From the NCBI GenBank assembly GCA_023898385.1, contig CP060220.1:1-64000 (forward strand): a stretch of DNA of 64,000 nt, written 5' to 3'. A model generated the notes under the pieces. The model was not told where the DNA came from and did not search any database. It saw only the letters and a list, made by a program, of their open reading frames with translations. A program made the position numbers and the translations under genes. This DNA is from Pseudobdellovibrionaceae bacterium. Its GTDB lineage: Bacteria > Bdellovibrionota > Bdellovibrionia > Bdellovibrionales > UBA1609. Every line of letters begins with the position of its first letter. Within the stretch, counting starts at the first letter, position 1. This document shows, one piece after another, positions 18,556 to 26,134 of this stretch.

Positions 18556-20079
18556 ATGGCAGTATGGTTGAAGTATGCGGCGCCGTTGGTGGCGGCGTCA
18601 GTGGGCCTTTCGGGTTGTTCAACTTTTCGGCAAGCTAAAACGGGCAATGATGACCGAGAGGTTGAAATTCGCCATGAGTTTTATCAGCAAAACCCGCAGG
18701 CCGAAGAGCAAGAAGTCACGGGGCAGGCCGCATCAATTCCCTTAGTGGTAAATCCAAAGGTCAACCAATGGATCAATTATTTTCAAGGTCGAGGTCGACC
18801 TCATATGGAGCGGTACCTAAGGCGCTCCAGTCGCTATTTGCCAAAAATGAAATCCGTGTTGCGAGAGCGGGGCCTTCCTGAGGAATTAGTCTATGTGCCT
18901 TTAATTGAATCGGGATTTAACCCAGTAGCACACAGTCACGCCAGTGCCGTGGGTTACTGGCAGTTTATTAGAAGTACTGGCAAGCGATACAACCTTCGAA
19001 TCGATGGCTATGTGGACGAGCGACGGGATTTTGTGATGTCCACCGAGGCCGCAGCCAATTATTTTTCAGCCCTTTACAGTCTTTTCGGAGATTGGTACTT
19101 GGCCCTGGCCGCCTATAACACTGGTGAAAATCGCGTTAAACGAGCCACCATGCGCTATCACACACGAGACTTCTGGGAGCTGGCAGAGGGAAGGAGGCTT
19201 CCCCGCGAAACGCGCAATTATGTGCCTAAGTTTATCGCTGCGGCGTTAATTCATAGAGAGCCGCAACGCTATGGATTCACTGATATCGACTATCAAGAGC
19301 CCCTAGCCTATGACCGCTTTGAAGTGACAAAGCCTGTGAGCTTGATCAAGTTGGCAAAAAATATCGATGTTCCTTATAAAACATTAAAGGCGTTAAATCC
19401 GAGCTTTCGAACAGATTATGTTCCTATTTATGGATCTCGACCGCAGCTGATTCGAGTGCCTACGGGGCAGCGAGATTTAGCTCTCGCGCAAATAGATAAC
19501 AGCTACAGCAAAAAGCCGTCTTATGTATCTCGTGATTATTTTTACTATCGCGTACGTCGCGGAGATACCCTTTCTGAAATTGCCCAACGCCATCGTACGA
19601 GGATATCCACACTTCGACGGCTTAACGATTTGGGTCGGCGCTCCTTTCTTAGAGTGGGACAAAAGCTGAAGGTGCCGGTAGCCGGTGGAGTACAGGTGGC
19701 AGCGAACGATTCTGGTGATGAAGCACCGGTCAAGGAGACGGCGCAAAGGGCCGCGAGTATTGAAACCTCCTCTGACGGAACTCACCGGGTGCGACGAGGC
19801 GAGAATCTCACGTTGATTGCCAGAAAATATGGAATGAGTGTGAGTGAATTAAGAAGCCTTAATGGTTTAGGGCGCCGGTCGATGCTTAGGGTGGGGCAGA
19901 AATTGAAGGTTTCAGGAGAAGGCTCATCCTCACTGCGAGTTCACGTGGTTCGACGGGGTGAAAATCTGTCTTTGATTGCTCAGAAGTACGGCACATCGGT
20001 ACGAGCTTTGGCGCAAGTTAACTCGCTTGAGAATCGCTCACGCATTTTCGCGGGCAAAAAGTTATATATTCCTCATTAA
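18556..20079 (+). CDS. mltD: MltD-like lytic transglycosylase lipoprotein with three LysM domains
   Basis: 507 residues. Lipobox LSGC with Cys at about 21. SLT domain at about 95-230 with the catalytic Glu in PLIESGFNP and the segments AVGYWQFIRSTGKRYNL and LALAAYNTGE. Three LysM repeats follow, at about 334-378, 411-455 and 462-506, each with RRGDTL or RRGENL. LysM binds peptidoglycan and the SLT domain cleaves it. It is separated from slt by 130 bases and convergent with the c-di-GMP aptamer RNA. Confidence 0.94.
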   Translation: MAVWLKYAAPLVAASVGLSGCSTFRQAKTGNDDREVEIRHEFYQQNPQAEEQEVTGQAASIPLVVNPKVNQWINYFQGRGRPHMERYLRRSSRYLPKMKSVLRERGLPEELVYVPLIESGFNPVAHSHASAVGYWQFIRSTGKRYNLRIDGYVDERRDFVMSTEAAANYFSALYSLFGDWYLALAAYNTGENRVKRATMRYHTRDFWELAEGRRLPRETRNYVPKFIAAALIHREPQRYGFTDIDYQEPLAYDRFEVTKPVSLIKLAKNIDVPYKTLKALNPSFRTDYVPIYGSRPQLIRVPTGQRDLALAQIDNSYSKKPSYVSRDYFYYRVRRGDTLSEIAQRHRTRISTLRRLNDLGRRSFLRVGQKLKVPVAGGVQVAANDSGDEAPVKETAQRAASIETSSDGTHRVRRGENLTLIARKYGMSVSELRSLNGLGRRSMLRVGQKLKVSGEGSSSLRVHVVRRGENLSLIAQKYGTSVRALAQVNSLENRSRIFAGKKLYIPH

Positions 20080-20081
20080 AT

Positions 20082-20115
20082 AAAAAAAACCCGCCAGGGT
20101 GTTTCCTAGGCGGGC
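20082..20115 (-). terminator. strong intrinsic terminator of the c-di-GMP aptamer RNA
   Basis: On the minus strand CCCGCC and GGCGGG pair around a short loop and are followed directly by eight T residues. The T tract is on the minus-strand side, so it ends the aptamer transcript and not mltD, although the hairpin could also slow transcripts leaving mltD. Confidence 0.88.
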
Positions 20116-20170
20116 TGCAGGGATAAGATCTTCGAGGTTTCCCAAATAAATCCCCAAAAGCCCATTCGAA

Positions 20171-20256
20171 CCTTTGGCAGCTGGCTGGCATGGCATAAGC
20201 CGAAGCCCCTGTAGCTTTGCGTCCCGTGGTTTCCGCACGGTTTGCCCCTACAAAGG
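20171..20256 (-). ncRNA. c-di-GMP-I (GEMM) riboswitch aptamer, orphan / merRNA-like
   Basis: Read on the minus strand: P1 is CCTTTG (20256-20251) pairing with CAAAGG (20176-20171). The conserved GGGGCAAACC is followed by a short P2 stem CCGTG/CACGG capped by GAAA. Then comes GGGACGCAAAGC, the most diagnostic part of the GEMM-I consensus, and a P3 arm. A strong terminator ends the RNA at 20082. No gene lies downstream in this direction: mltD is convergent. This matches the free-standing c-di-GMP aptamer RNA reported as abundant in attack-phase Bdellovibrio (merRNA). It may sequester c-di-GMP or act as a small RNA. Confidence 0.88.
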
Positions 20257-20280
20257 AAGAACACTCGAAGGAAAGTCCAT
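20248..20280 (-). CDS. possible 10-residue leader peptide overlapping aptamer P1
   Basis: Minus strand: AAGGAGG, 7 bases, ATG, then codons for MDFPSSVLPL and TAG. The last two sense codons (CCT TTG) are the 5' strand of aptamer stem P1, so a translating ribosome would open it. The ribosome site is near perfect. Whether it is translated is unknown. Confidence 0.4.
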   Translation of the reverse strand: MDFPSSVLPL

Positions 20281-20365
20281 AATACGACCTCCTTGTTAGC
20301 GAATGTTAATCTCGTTAGTAAGGTCTTCTCATATAAGAGAAGTTTAGAATCTCGCGTGTCTCACG

Positions 20366-20410
20366 CTACTTTGGCGGCGGATCAATGCGCCACTTCTTGG
20401 GGTCCGTCAT
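20366..20410 (-). CDS. possible 14-residue leader ORF upstream of the aptamer
   Basis: Minus strand: AAAGGAG, 8 bases, ATG, then MTDPKKWRIDPPPK and a stop. A small hairpin CTTCTC/GAGAAG lies between it and the next short ORF. No family is recognised. Confidence 0.35.
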   Translation of the reverse strand: MTDPKKWRIDPPPK

Positions 20411-20452
20411 CGAAACAACTCCTTTCGAAAATACGTCAGCGTCTATACCTTC

Positions 20453-20480
20453 ATAATAACGCGAAGTGTCTTTGCGACAA
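20453..20480 (-). promoter_or_regulatory. candidate sigma-70 promoter for the aptamer RNA
   Basis: Minus strand: TTGTCG, 16 bases, TATTAT. Initiation near 20446 would give a transcript of about 365 bases ending at the 20082 terminator. A nearer start inside 20260-20330 is not excluded. Confidence 0.35.
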
Positions 20481-20580
20481 AGAGTTTATGAGGTCCCCAT
20501 GAGAAAAAACCAGGCTCTGTCTCATTACGGTTCGAAACTCGCCTCGAGATAAGACAACCTGGCAACACTTCGGCGACGAT

Positions 20581-20626
20581 TGGGTTCCAGGTCCTAAACC
20601 TGATCACACAGCGTCAATGTCCACCC
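20581..20626 (+). repeat. left inverted repeat (REP-like) of the RAYT element
   Basis: The outer 22 bases are an exact inverted copy of 21430-21451. Similarity continues inward to about 46 bases (about 40 of 46 matching, counted by eye). CAGGT and ACCTG inside the repeat can form a small hairpin, typical of REP sequences. Confidence 0.8.
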
Positions 20627-20642
20627 GATGCCATTTTGATTT

Positions 20643-21305
20643 TTAAATTATTTCACCGTCGAATAGCACGGAGCTGTTTGTTAGCTTGTCTTTTTTGCTT
20701 TTAAAGTACTGCCGTTTTAACGCCCACCGGACGGCTTCATTTTGTTGATCGGAGGGCTTTTGGTTCAGCCACGACAACGTATCGTCTATGTTGTCAAAAA
20801 GTGTGTCGTCGAAGGCTAGTGGGATGAGCAACTTGGAGCGACCAAGCAGACCATGAAGAGTGCTGTAAGGATAATCTTCAACTCTTTCAGCCATACAAGC
20901 CTGAACCGGATTTCTATAGTTATACTTGTAGGCATTGAGGTAGTAGCTGGGATGATCTAAAATCGTCTTATAGTGTCGGCCGGCAAATGTCTGATTAATA
21001 CGATTCCCTGCTTGAGTTAGCCTCAAACTCACATTTTTTAGGAGCCGATACATGCACTGACTGATGTTGGCATCCGGTGTGGACGCTAGCAGGTGAAAAT
21101 GGTTATTCATAAGAACAAAACTGTGGATTAGCAAATTATGATTAATCACTGTTAGGTATAACTCTTCACTAAAAACATCCCATACCTGTGGCATGGGCAA
21201 GTTAAACCACTCGCGATTAATACAGCGGCCACTGATATTGTAAGGATACTTCGACTGGAGAATAGCTCTTGCTCGGGGCATGGATGGAACTTGCTGCAAA
21301 TGCAT
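20643..21305 (-). CDS. REP-associated tyrosine transposase (RAYT, Y1/HUH family)
   Basis: 220 residues. MNNHFHLLAS carries the HUH metal-binding motif. The helix MYRLLKNVSLRLTQAGNRIN carries the candidate catalytic Tyr region and FAGRHYKTIL is typical of Transposase_17/RAYT proteins. These enzymes cut single-stranded REP hairpins. The gene lies between inverted REP-like repeats at 20581-20626 and 21406-21451, and a third copy sits at the 3' end of mrp. Confidence 0.9.
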   Translation of the reverse strand: MHLQQVPSMPRARAILQSKYPYNISGRCINREWFNLPMPQVWDVFSEELYLTVINHNLLIHSFVLMNNHFHLLASTPDANISQCMYRLLKNVSLRLTQAGNRINQTFAGRHYKTILDHPSYYLNAYKYNYRNPVQACMAERVEDYPYSTLHGLLGRSKLLIPLAFDDTLFDNIDDTLSWLNQKPSDQQNEAVRWALKRQYFKSKKDKLTNSSVLFDGEII

Positions 21306-21405
21306 GCCATTTTTTTCTGTCAGCTGTGTGTGTATCTGGCACTTGTAGTGTCCGAATTACATTCCACAGGGTCCGGTAACCAGGCCAATCTATTTGGGGT
21401 TAAAT

Positions 21406-21451
21406 GGGCGGACTCCGACGCTATGTGACCAGGTTTAGGACCTGGAACCCA
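21406..21451 (-). repeat. right inverted repeat (REP-like) of the RAYT element
   Basis: Inverted partner of 20581-20626. The outer 22 bases (21430-21451) are exact. It lies 27 bases from the duplicated mrp 3' fragment. Confidence 0.8.
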
Positions 21452-21478
21452 AAAGTTCCCCGTGCTTACAAGCCCAAA

Positions 21479-21599
21479 ACCTGGCGAGCTAGTTTCATGA
21501 AAGTCTGGGCCTCTATGCTTTCGGGATAACTTTCTACCACAGGAATGCCGGCTTCGCCGGTGAGTCCAATGTTGGGGTTAAATGGAATTTGCGCCAACT
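21479..21599 (-). pseudogene. duplicated 3' end of mrp (121 bp)
   Basis: 121 bases matching 23348-23468 with only four differences. It encodes the last residues of Mrp (GLTGEAG...ESYPESIEAQ...FMKLARQVL) and continues to GL and a TAA stop, which looks like the ancestral gene end. The full-length mrp instead ends in REP-derived codons. Confidence 0.85.
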
Positions 21600-22065
21600 A
21601 CCAAAAAAACGTGAGTTTCAAAGCATTAGCTGAATCCCCAACTGGATGTAAAAAAGGTACGCCATAAAATGAGAATGACGGTAGGGTCGTCTCAAACAGG
21701 GGGATGGACGCATTGCACCCCTCTCCGCGGAGGTGAAAGTAAACATAACTCTTTTTGCCCGCTTCAGGATCGTAGAGAATTCCACCATAGTCGTCCACTG
21801 CACAGTCGTATAAATAGGGTTCGTCAACATAGCCACGATACGACCGAGAAAGGTGAAATCCAGTTTGGTGCCATTCGGAATCATAATTAACCCATTCTAG
21901 CTCGAACCGTATGTAGAGAGAATTATTTGCTTCGGAGTACGTAATTTCTCGTGTAAATCTACCTTCCGCATCTTTTGCTATGTTAAGTTGAGCTTCTACA
22001 TAATCAACGTTGGCCAATACTGGTTTGGACAAGAGTAGTATGGCATATATTACGATATTCTTCAT
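21598..22065 (-). CDS. secreted hypothetical protein
   Basis: 155 residues. The N-terminus MKNIVIYAILLLSKPVLANVD is a signal peptide, followed by a strand-rich domain with SLYIRFELEWVNYDSEW and two Cys (about 85 and 115). No family recognised. Its stop codon sits exactly on the edge of the duplicated mrp fragment, so the C-terminus may have been cut or created by the insertion event. Confidence 0.65.
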   Translation of the reverse strand: MKNIVIYAILLLSKPVLANVDYVEAQLNIAKDAEGRFTREITYSEANNSLYIRFELEWVNYDSEWHQTGFHLSRSYRGYVDEPYLYDCAVDDYGGILYDPEAGKKSYVYFHLRGEGCNASIPLFETTLPSFSFYGVPFLHPVGDSANALKLTFFW

Positions 22066-22314
22066 AACTTGTTACCCCCCTTTAAATTTCCAATCTACTA
22101 GTGGAATGTCTTTAGAGTCAAATTTTGCTATTTAGAGCCAATGGGACCGGCCTCCAAATCCAGTGAACTAAGACCAGACGCATCCAGACCTTGGTCTCGG
22201 TCACAGATCATCACATCGACATTCACGTTCATCGCACAAAACAGTGGCTGCGACATCAAAAGCGCTTTGAACGGTGAATTGAGATAATCATAATGGGATC
22301 CGGCCTGCAATGTT

Positions 22315-22818
22315 TTACCGAGTTAACAGGTGTTTTGGGATTTTTCTGTAAATGTTGTTTAAGTGAGTTTTTACAGTAGATGGCGCGATATTCAGGTGTT
22401 CGCCAATTTCCCGGTTCGAAAAGCCTTTGAGGATCATCGCTGAGATTTCGAACTCTCTCGGTGTGATCAAAAAGCTTTTAAGGGCTTCAAGGCGGGCCTC
22501 TAAGATCTCATCTTGAGGAGTCAACACAATTACATATTGATCGTCACGATTGATCATCAGGACGTCACACCATTGACCATGCATTTGAATATTGCGGCCA
22601 TAATTGTTGCTACAGGAGCCGGAAAATTTTGAAAGGCAATCTTCATTGCAAGAGACTCCAAGCTGATCATTACAAATTGCAACACAGGCCGGGTTTTGGA
22701 ATTTCACTGGACCACCGGGGGCTTTCATGCACAGACCAATGGATGTTGATTTATCTAAGGAACATTCTGTTTCTTGGAAATTTCCACCCCGGGGGTCGAT
22801 GTTATTTTCGACAGACAT
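22315..22818 (-). CDS. LuxR-type HTH regulator with a Cys-rich N-terminal domain
   Basis: 167 residues. The C-terminus has a GerE/LuxR helix-turn-helix (ITPREFEISAMILKGFSNRE, then STVKTHLNNIYRKI). The N-terminal 90 residues hold eight Cys (19, 30, 45, 49, 57, 61, 69, 84), including CxxxC pairs, in a PAS-like context (FQNPACVAIC). A metal, Fe-S or redox sensor is possible. It is divergent from the secreted protein gene at 22865 across 46 bases. An open frame of 60 codons follows at 22128-22310 but has no ribosome site. Confidence 0.82.
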   Translation of the reverse strand: MSVENNIDPRGGNFQETECSLDKSTSIGLCMKAPGGPVKFQNPACVAICNDQLGVSCNEDCLSKFSGSCSNNYGRNIQMHGQWCDVLMINRDDQYVIVLTPQDEILEARLEALKSFLITPREFEISAMILKGFSNREIGEHLNIAPSTVKTHLNNIYRKIPKHLLTR

Positions 22819-22864
22819 GTGGCATAGGTATCTGAATCAAACAGATAAAACAAGGGAGGATGCC

Positions 22865-23323
22865 ATGGGGTCATTCATCAAAACCGCAAAACTGTTTTCT
22901 TTCTGGCTGCCGTTGATTGTAACAAGTGCAAATGCTGCTGAATGCTTTAACCTAATGGAGTTAGGTCGTCAGACGCCGTCCTATGAACTTTGTGTAAAAG
23001 CGACGGGATCAATGAATCCAGGAGGGTGGAAGCCAGCCAATGTTGTTTTGAAGTTGCAAAGCAATAACTCCATCTTATCTGAATCCAAAGCTGCACTTAT
23101 CTTCTCGCAGGCGACTGGAGAGAACCTCTCTTTTAATAAAATAGTGCTTACGGAGGAACCCGTAGGTAACGACACCTTGATCAAAAAAGTAAATCGTTTT
23201 GTTATTCAAGAGATGAACCCTATAGAATTTAAGGTTTCATTTGGCGATCAGCAAAATACAGACGGCCTTGTGAGTATGGGCGAACAGCTCTATGTCTACA
23301 AAAGGGTGGGCGCTGAAAACTAG
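22865..23323 (+). CDS. secreted hypothetical protein
   Basis: 152 residues from MGSFIKTAKLFSFWLPLIV with a signal peptide ending near ANAAEC. The mature part is a small strand-rich domain with two Cys (ECFNLMEL, YELCVKATG) and no family I recognise. GGGAGG precedes the ATG; the frame upstream of it overlaps the LuxR gene and is not protein-like. The partner regulator is divergent. The stop lies 4 bases from the REP copy at the mrp 3' end. Confidence 0.7.
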   Translation: MGSFIKTAKLFSFWLPLIVTSANAAECFNLMELGRQTPSYELCVKATGSMNPGGWKPANVVLKLQSNNSILSESKAALIFSQATGENLSFNKIVLTEEPVGNDTLIKKVNRFVIQEMNPIEFKVSFGDQQNTDGLVSMGEQLYVYKRVGAEN

Positions 23324-23327
23324 CCGA

Positions 23328-23345
23328 TTTAGGACCTGGAACCCA
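23328..23345 (-). repeat. third REP-like copy, overlapping the mrp stop codon
   Basis: 18 bases identical to part of the RAYT end repeats. On the minus strand it supplies the last codons (GSRS) and the TAA of mrp. Confidence 0.8.
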
Positions 23346-24114
23346 ATACCTGGCGAGCTAGTTTCATGAAAGCCTGGGCCTCTATGCTTTCGGGGTAACT
23401 TTCTACCACGGGCATGCCGGCTTCGCCGGTGAGTCCAATGTTGGGGTTAAATGGAATTTGCGCCAACTTCTCAATGCCTTTGCTATCAAGGTATTGATCG
23501 AGTTCACCTTTTGGAAACAAGGCTATGGGGTCGCCACCGCCGGGGGGTTGAAAATAGGCCATGTTCTCTACCACGCCGAGATTTTTTACATTTGTTTTTT
23601 CAAACATATCGATGGATTTTTTAGCATCGATGAGTGCGATATTTTGCGGTGTGCAGACGGTGACAGCTCCATCCACCGGAACTTTTTGGGCCACAGTGAG
23701 AGCGATGTCGCCGGTGCCTGGAGGCAAATCAATGATGAGAATGTCCAAATCCCCCCAGTCCACATCGCGAAAAAACTGGTCCATGGCTTTAAACAGCATG
23801 GGTCCCCGCCAAATCACAGCGGAGTCTTCATCTACCAGAAAGCCCATGCTCATCAGCTTCACTCCATGCCTTACCAAAGGCTGGATTTTTTGATTCTCAT
23901 CCACCACGGGACGTTGATGAAGGGCCCCAAATAGCCGCGGCATGCTAGGACCATAAAGATCAGCATCCAGCAGCCCCACCTTTTGTCCTAATTTTTTTAA
24001 TCCCAGGGCCAAATTGGCGGCCACAGTGCTTTTGCCCACGCCACCCTTGCCTGAGCCAACGGCAATAATGCGCTTGATACCAGCAATGGGAGTTTGTTGA
24101 TCAAATGGGTTCAT
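23329..24114 (-). CDS. mrp: Mrp/ApbC-type P-loop Fe-S carrier ATPase
   Basis: 261 residues. Deviant Walker A GSGKGGVGKSTVAANLA (about 21-37), DADLYGPSMPRLFG, and IIDLPPGTGDIALT typical of Mrp/NBP35. It lacks the N-terminal DUF59 domain found in many Mrp proteins. The family carries or inserts Fe-S clusters. AAAGGAG precedes the ATG. The final four residues come from a REP sequence; the older 3' end lies at 21479-21599. Confidence 0.92.
   Translation of the reverse strand: MNPFDQQTPIAGIKRIIAVGSGKGGVGKSTVAANLALGLKKLGQKVGLLDADLYGPSMPRLFGALHQRPVVDENQKIQPLVRHGVKLMSMGFLVDEDSAVIWRGPMLFKAMDQFFRDVDWGDLDILIIDLPPGTGDIALTVAQKVPVDGAVTVCTPQNIALIDAKKSIDMFEKTNVKNLGVVENMAYFQPPGGGDPIALFPKGELDQYLDSKGIEKLAQIPFNPNIGLTGEAGMPVVESYPESIEAQAFMKLARQVLGSRS
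23348..23468 (-). repeat. 121-bp direct repeat, copy inside intact mrp
   Basis: Partner of 21479-21599 in the same orientation, about 97% identical. The pair brackets 21600-23347, which holds two secreted proteins and the LuxR regulator. Confidence 0.85.
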
Positions 24115-24137
24115 GGCATCTCCTTTAATGGCAAGAG

Positions 24138-24165
24138 TTGAAAATCAACGCCGCGTCACTATAAT
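24138..24165 (+). promoter_or_regulatory. candidate sigma-70 promoter giving a leaderless mRNA
   Basis: TTGAAA, 16 bases, TATAAT. The ATG at 24172 is where transcription would start (+1), and no ribosome site is present. Confidence 0.55.
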
Positions 24166-24171
24166 TATTAA

Positions 24172-24567
24172 ATGGACCCTAATGTAAAGAATTTTCTGAT
24201 CGTAAACGGCATCGTGGTGTTGGCGCTGGTGTTCTATTTTCTAAAGCGGCGCAATAACCAACCTACCGTTTTGAAGATGAAAAAATCTGCAGGTTCGAAA
24301 GTGGCTGCGGTGTCCCAATCAGTTCCGGAGCCCCAGGAGGCGATTTTGAATGGGGAGAGGCCCAAGGGTCGTGATCTCAATGTGATCTTTGTTTTTAATG
24401 GCCATCCCTTTGATGCCTATGAGGCCTTGGGTTTGCCGGCGGGTAGTCCCATGCCCGCAGTGAAGCGGGCCTACGAAGACTCTGTAAAAAAAGTGAATGC
24501 GGATTCAAGGGAGTTTATTGATAAAGCCTACGAGTCCATTTGCCGAAAAACGGGCTCCGGTCATTAG
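24172..24567 (+). CDS. membrane-anchored protein with a degenerate J-like domain
   Basis: 131 residues. One N-terminal membrane segment (about 8-24), a variable linker, and a C-terminal DAYEALGLPAGSPMPAVKRAYEDSVKK plus FIDKAYESI, which resembles the helices of a DnaJ J domain. The HPD motif needed to stimulate Hsp70 is absent. The role is unknown; it may be a J-like interaction module at the membrane. It is divergent from mrp. Confidence 0.68.
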   Translation: MDPNVKNFLIVNGIVVLALVFYFLKRRNNQPTVLKMKKSAGSKVAAVSQSVPEPQEAILNGERPKGRDLNVIFVFNGHPFDAYEALGLPAGSPMPAVKRAYEDSVKKVNADSREFIDKAYESICRKTGSGH

Positions 24568-24757
24568 AATCCCCTTTTGGGGTGTGGTTTTCGCCCCGCC
24601 CTCATCCATAAAATTTTAAAGATTTTCATAGCGTTAGCCGCCCGAGATGGGTGCGATTTGGTTGACTGAAATCGACCGCAAATGGTACCCGAAAAGCTTA
24701 AAAGGTTTGATGGCCAAACCAAGTAGAACTTGCCCGCTTTTTATTGAGGAGCCCAAC

Positions 24758-26095
24758 ATGCAGGTTAATCGTCTTAAGGACCTCCAAACGCTCGTGTCGC
24801 TGGCAAAGCGACGGGGTATTATTTTTCAAAGTAGCGAAATTTACGGAGGGTTAAATTCCTGCTGGGATTATGGCCCTTTAGGATCCCAATTTAAGTATAA
24901 CGTGAAACAAGCGTGGTGGAAGGCGATGACTCGCCGGCGGGATATTGTAGGCCTTGATGCTGCTATATTGATGCATCCAAAGGTTTGGCATGCCTCGGGC
25001 CATGTGGAAGGCTTTACCGATCCGCTTGTGGACTGTCGCAACTGCAAAGCCCGCTTTCGTTTAGATACGGCACCGAAAAAAGACGGGCAAGTGGTGTGCC
25101 CCGAGTGTGGTTCTTCAAATATCACAGAAGCCCGTAATTTTAATCTCATGTTTAAAACATTTATGGGGCCGGTGGAAGAAGACGCGGCGGTGGTTTTTTT
25201 GCGTCCCGAAACGGCGCAGGGAATTTATGTTAACTTTGAAAATGTGGCCACCAGTGCGAGAAAGAAGATTCCATTTGGGATTGCCCAAATAGGAAAGTCA
25301 TTCAGAAATGAAATCACTCCGGGCAACTTCATTTTCAGAACTCGTGAATTTGAGCAAATGGAAATGCAGTATTTTGTAAAGCCAGGCGAAGATGAGCAAT
25401 GGTTTGAAACTTGGAAAGAGACCCGTTGGAACTTCTATTTGCATCTCGGTCTTGATGAGCGAAAATTGCGATTTCATCAGCACGGCGAAGGTGAGTTAGC
25501 TCACTATGCGAAAGCGGCATTTGACGTTCACTACGAATTCCCCTTTGGTTGGCAGGAACTCGAAGGCATTCACAATCGCAGTGATTTTGATTTGTCTCAG
25601 CATCAGAAATTTAGTGGTAAAAAACTAGAATATTTCGACGACACGACAAAAGAAAAGTATCTGCCCTATGTGATTGAAACGGCCGTGGGTTGTGACCGTC
25701 TTTGTTTGGCACTTCTTTGTGATGCTTATCGAGAAGAGGTCACAACAGATGCCAATGGTAAAGAAGACACAAGGGTGGTGTTGGGTTTAAAACCATCGGT
25801 GGCCCCAGTGAAAGCCGCCGTCTTACCGCTTTCTAAGAAATCGCCCTTAACTGAGATTTCACAAAAAATATTCGACGACCTAAGCCTCGATTGGGAAATT
25901 GACTATGACGATGCTGGCAGTATCGGAAAACGGTATCGACGACAAGACGAGATAGGCACGCCTCTTTGTATCACCGTTGATTTCGATACGTCTGAAGATC
26001 AAAAAGTCACTGTACGCCACAGAGACAGCATGGAACAGGACCGCGTGGAGTTGGCGCAACTGAAAACCTATGTGGCCAATAAACTTGCAGAATGA
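24758..26095 (+). CDS. glyS: glycyl-tRNA synthetase, single-chain class II type
   Basis: 445 residues from MQVNRLKDLQTLVSLAKRRG. GLNSCWDYGPLGSQFK, a four-Cys zinc insertion (CRNC...CPEC), FRNEITPGNFIFRTREFEQM (motif 2) and the C-terminal anticodon-binding domain show the alpha2 GlyRS. GAGGA lies 7 bases upstream of this ATG. An in-frame start at 24647 would add an unconserved extension. Confidence 0.95.
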   Translation: MQVNRLKDLQTLVSLAKRRGIIFQSSEIYGGLNSCWDYGPLGSQFKYNVKQAWWKAMTRRRDIVGLDAAILMHPKVWHASGHVEGFTDPLVDCRNCKARFRLDTAPKKDGQVVCPECGSSNITEARNFNLMFKTFMGPVEEDAAVVFLRPETAQGIYVNFENVATSARKKIPFGIAQIGKSFRNEITPGNFIFRTREFEQMEMQYFVKPGEDEQWFETWKETRWNFYLHLGLDERKLRFHQHGEGELAHYAKAAFDVHYEFPFGWQELEGIHNRSDFDLSQHQKFSGKKLEYFDDTTKEKYLPYVIETAVGCDRLCLALLCDAYREEVTTDANGKEDTRVVLGLKPSVAPVKAAVLPLSKKSPLTEISQKIFDDLSLDWEIDYDDAGSIGKRYRRQDEIGTPLCITVDFDTSEDQKVTVRHRDSMEQDRVELAQLKTYVANKLAE

Positions 26096-26134
26096 TTTTA
26101 TCGTTTTAATTTTGATTAACCCTGAGGAGGGGGA

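Larger units (their letters stand above)
20580..21452 (-). mobile_element. RAYT-REP element
   Basis: An 873-base unit made of the RAYT gene and its two inverted REP-like ends. RAYTs are usually single-copy residents that disperse short REP sequences and rarely move themselves. No clear target duplication is visible at its edges. Confidence 0.7.

Noticed and set aside
22128..22310. 60-codon ORF after the LuxR gene
   Set aside because: TTG start without a ribosome site and no signal or family features.
24617..24644. TAAAG-N15-GCCGCCCG upstream of glyS as a sigma-28 promoter
   Set aside because: Only the GCCG of the -10 matches; a housekeeping synthetase is an unlikely member of that regulon.
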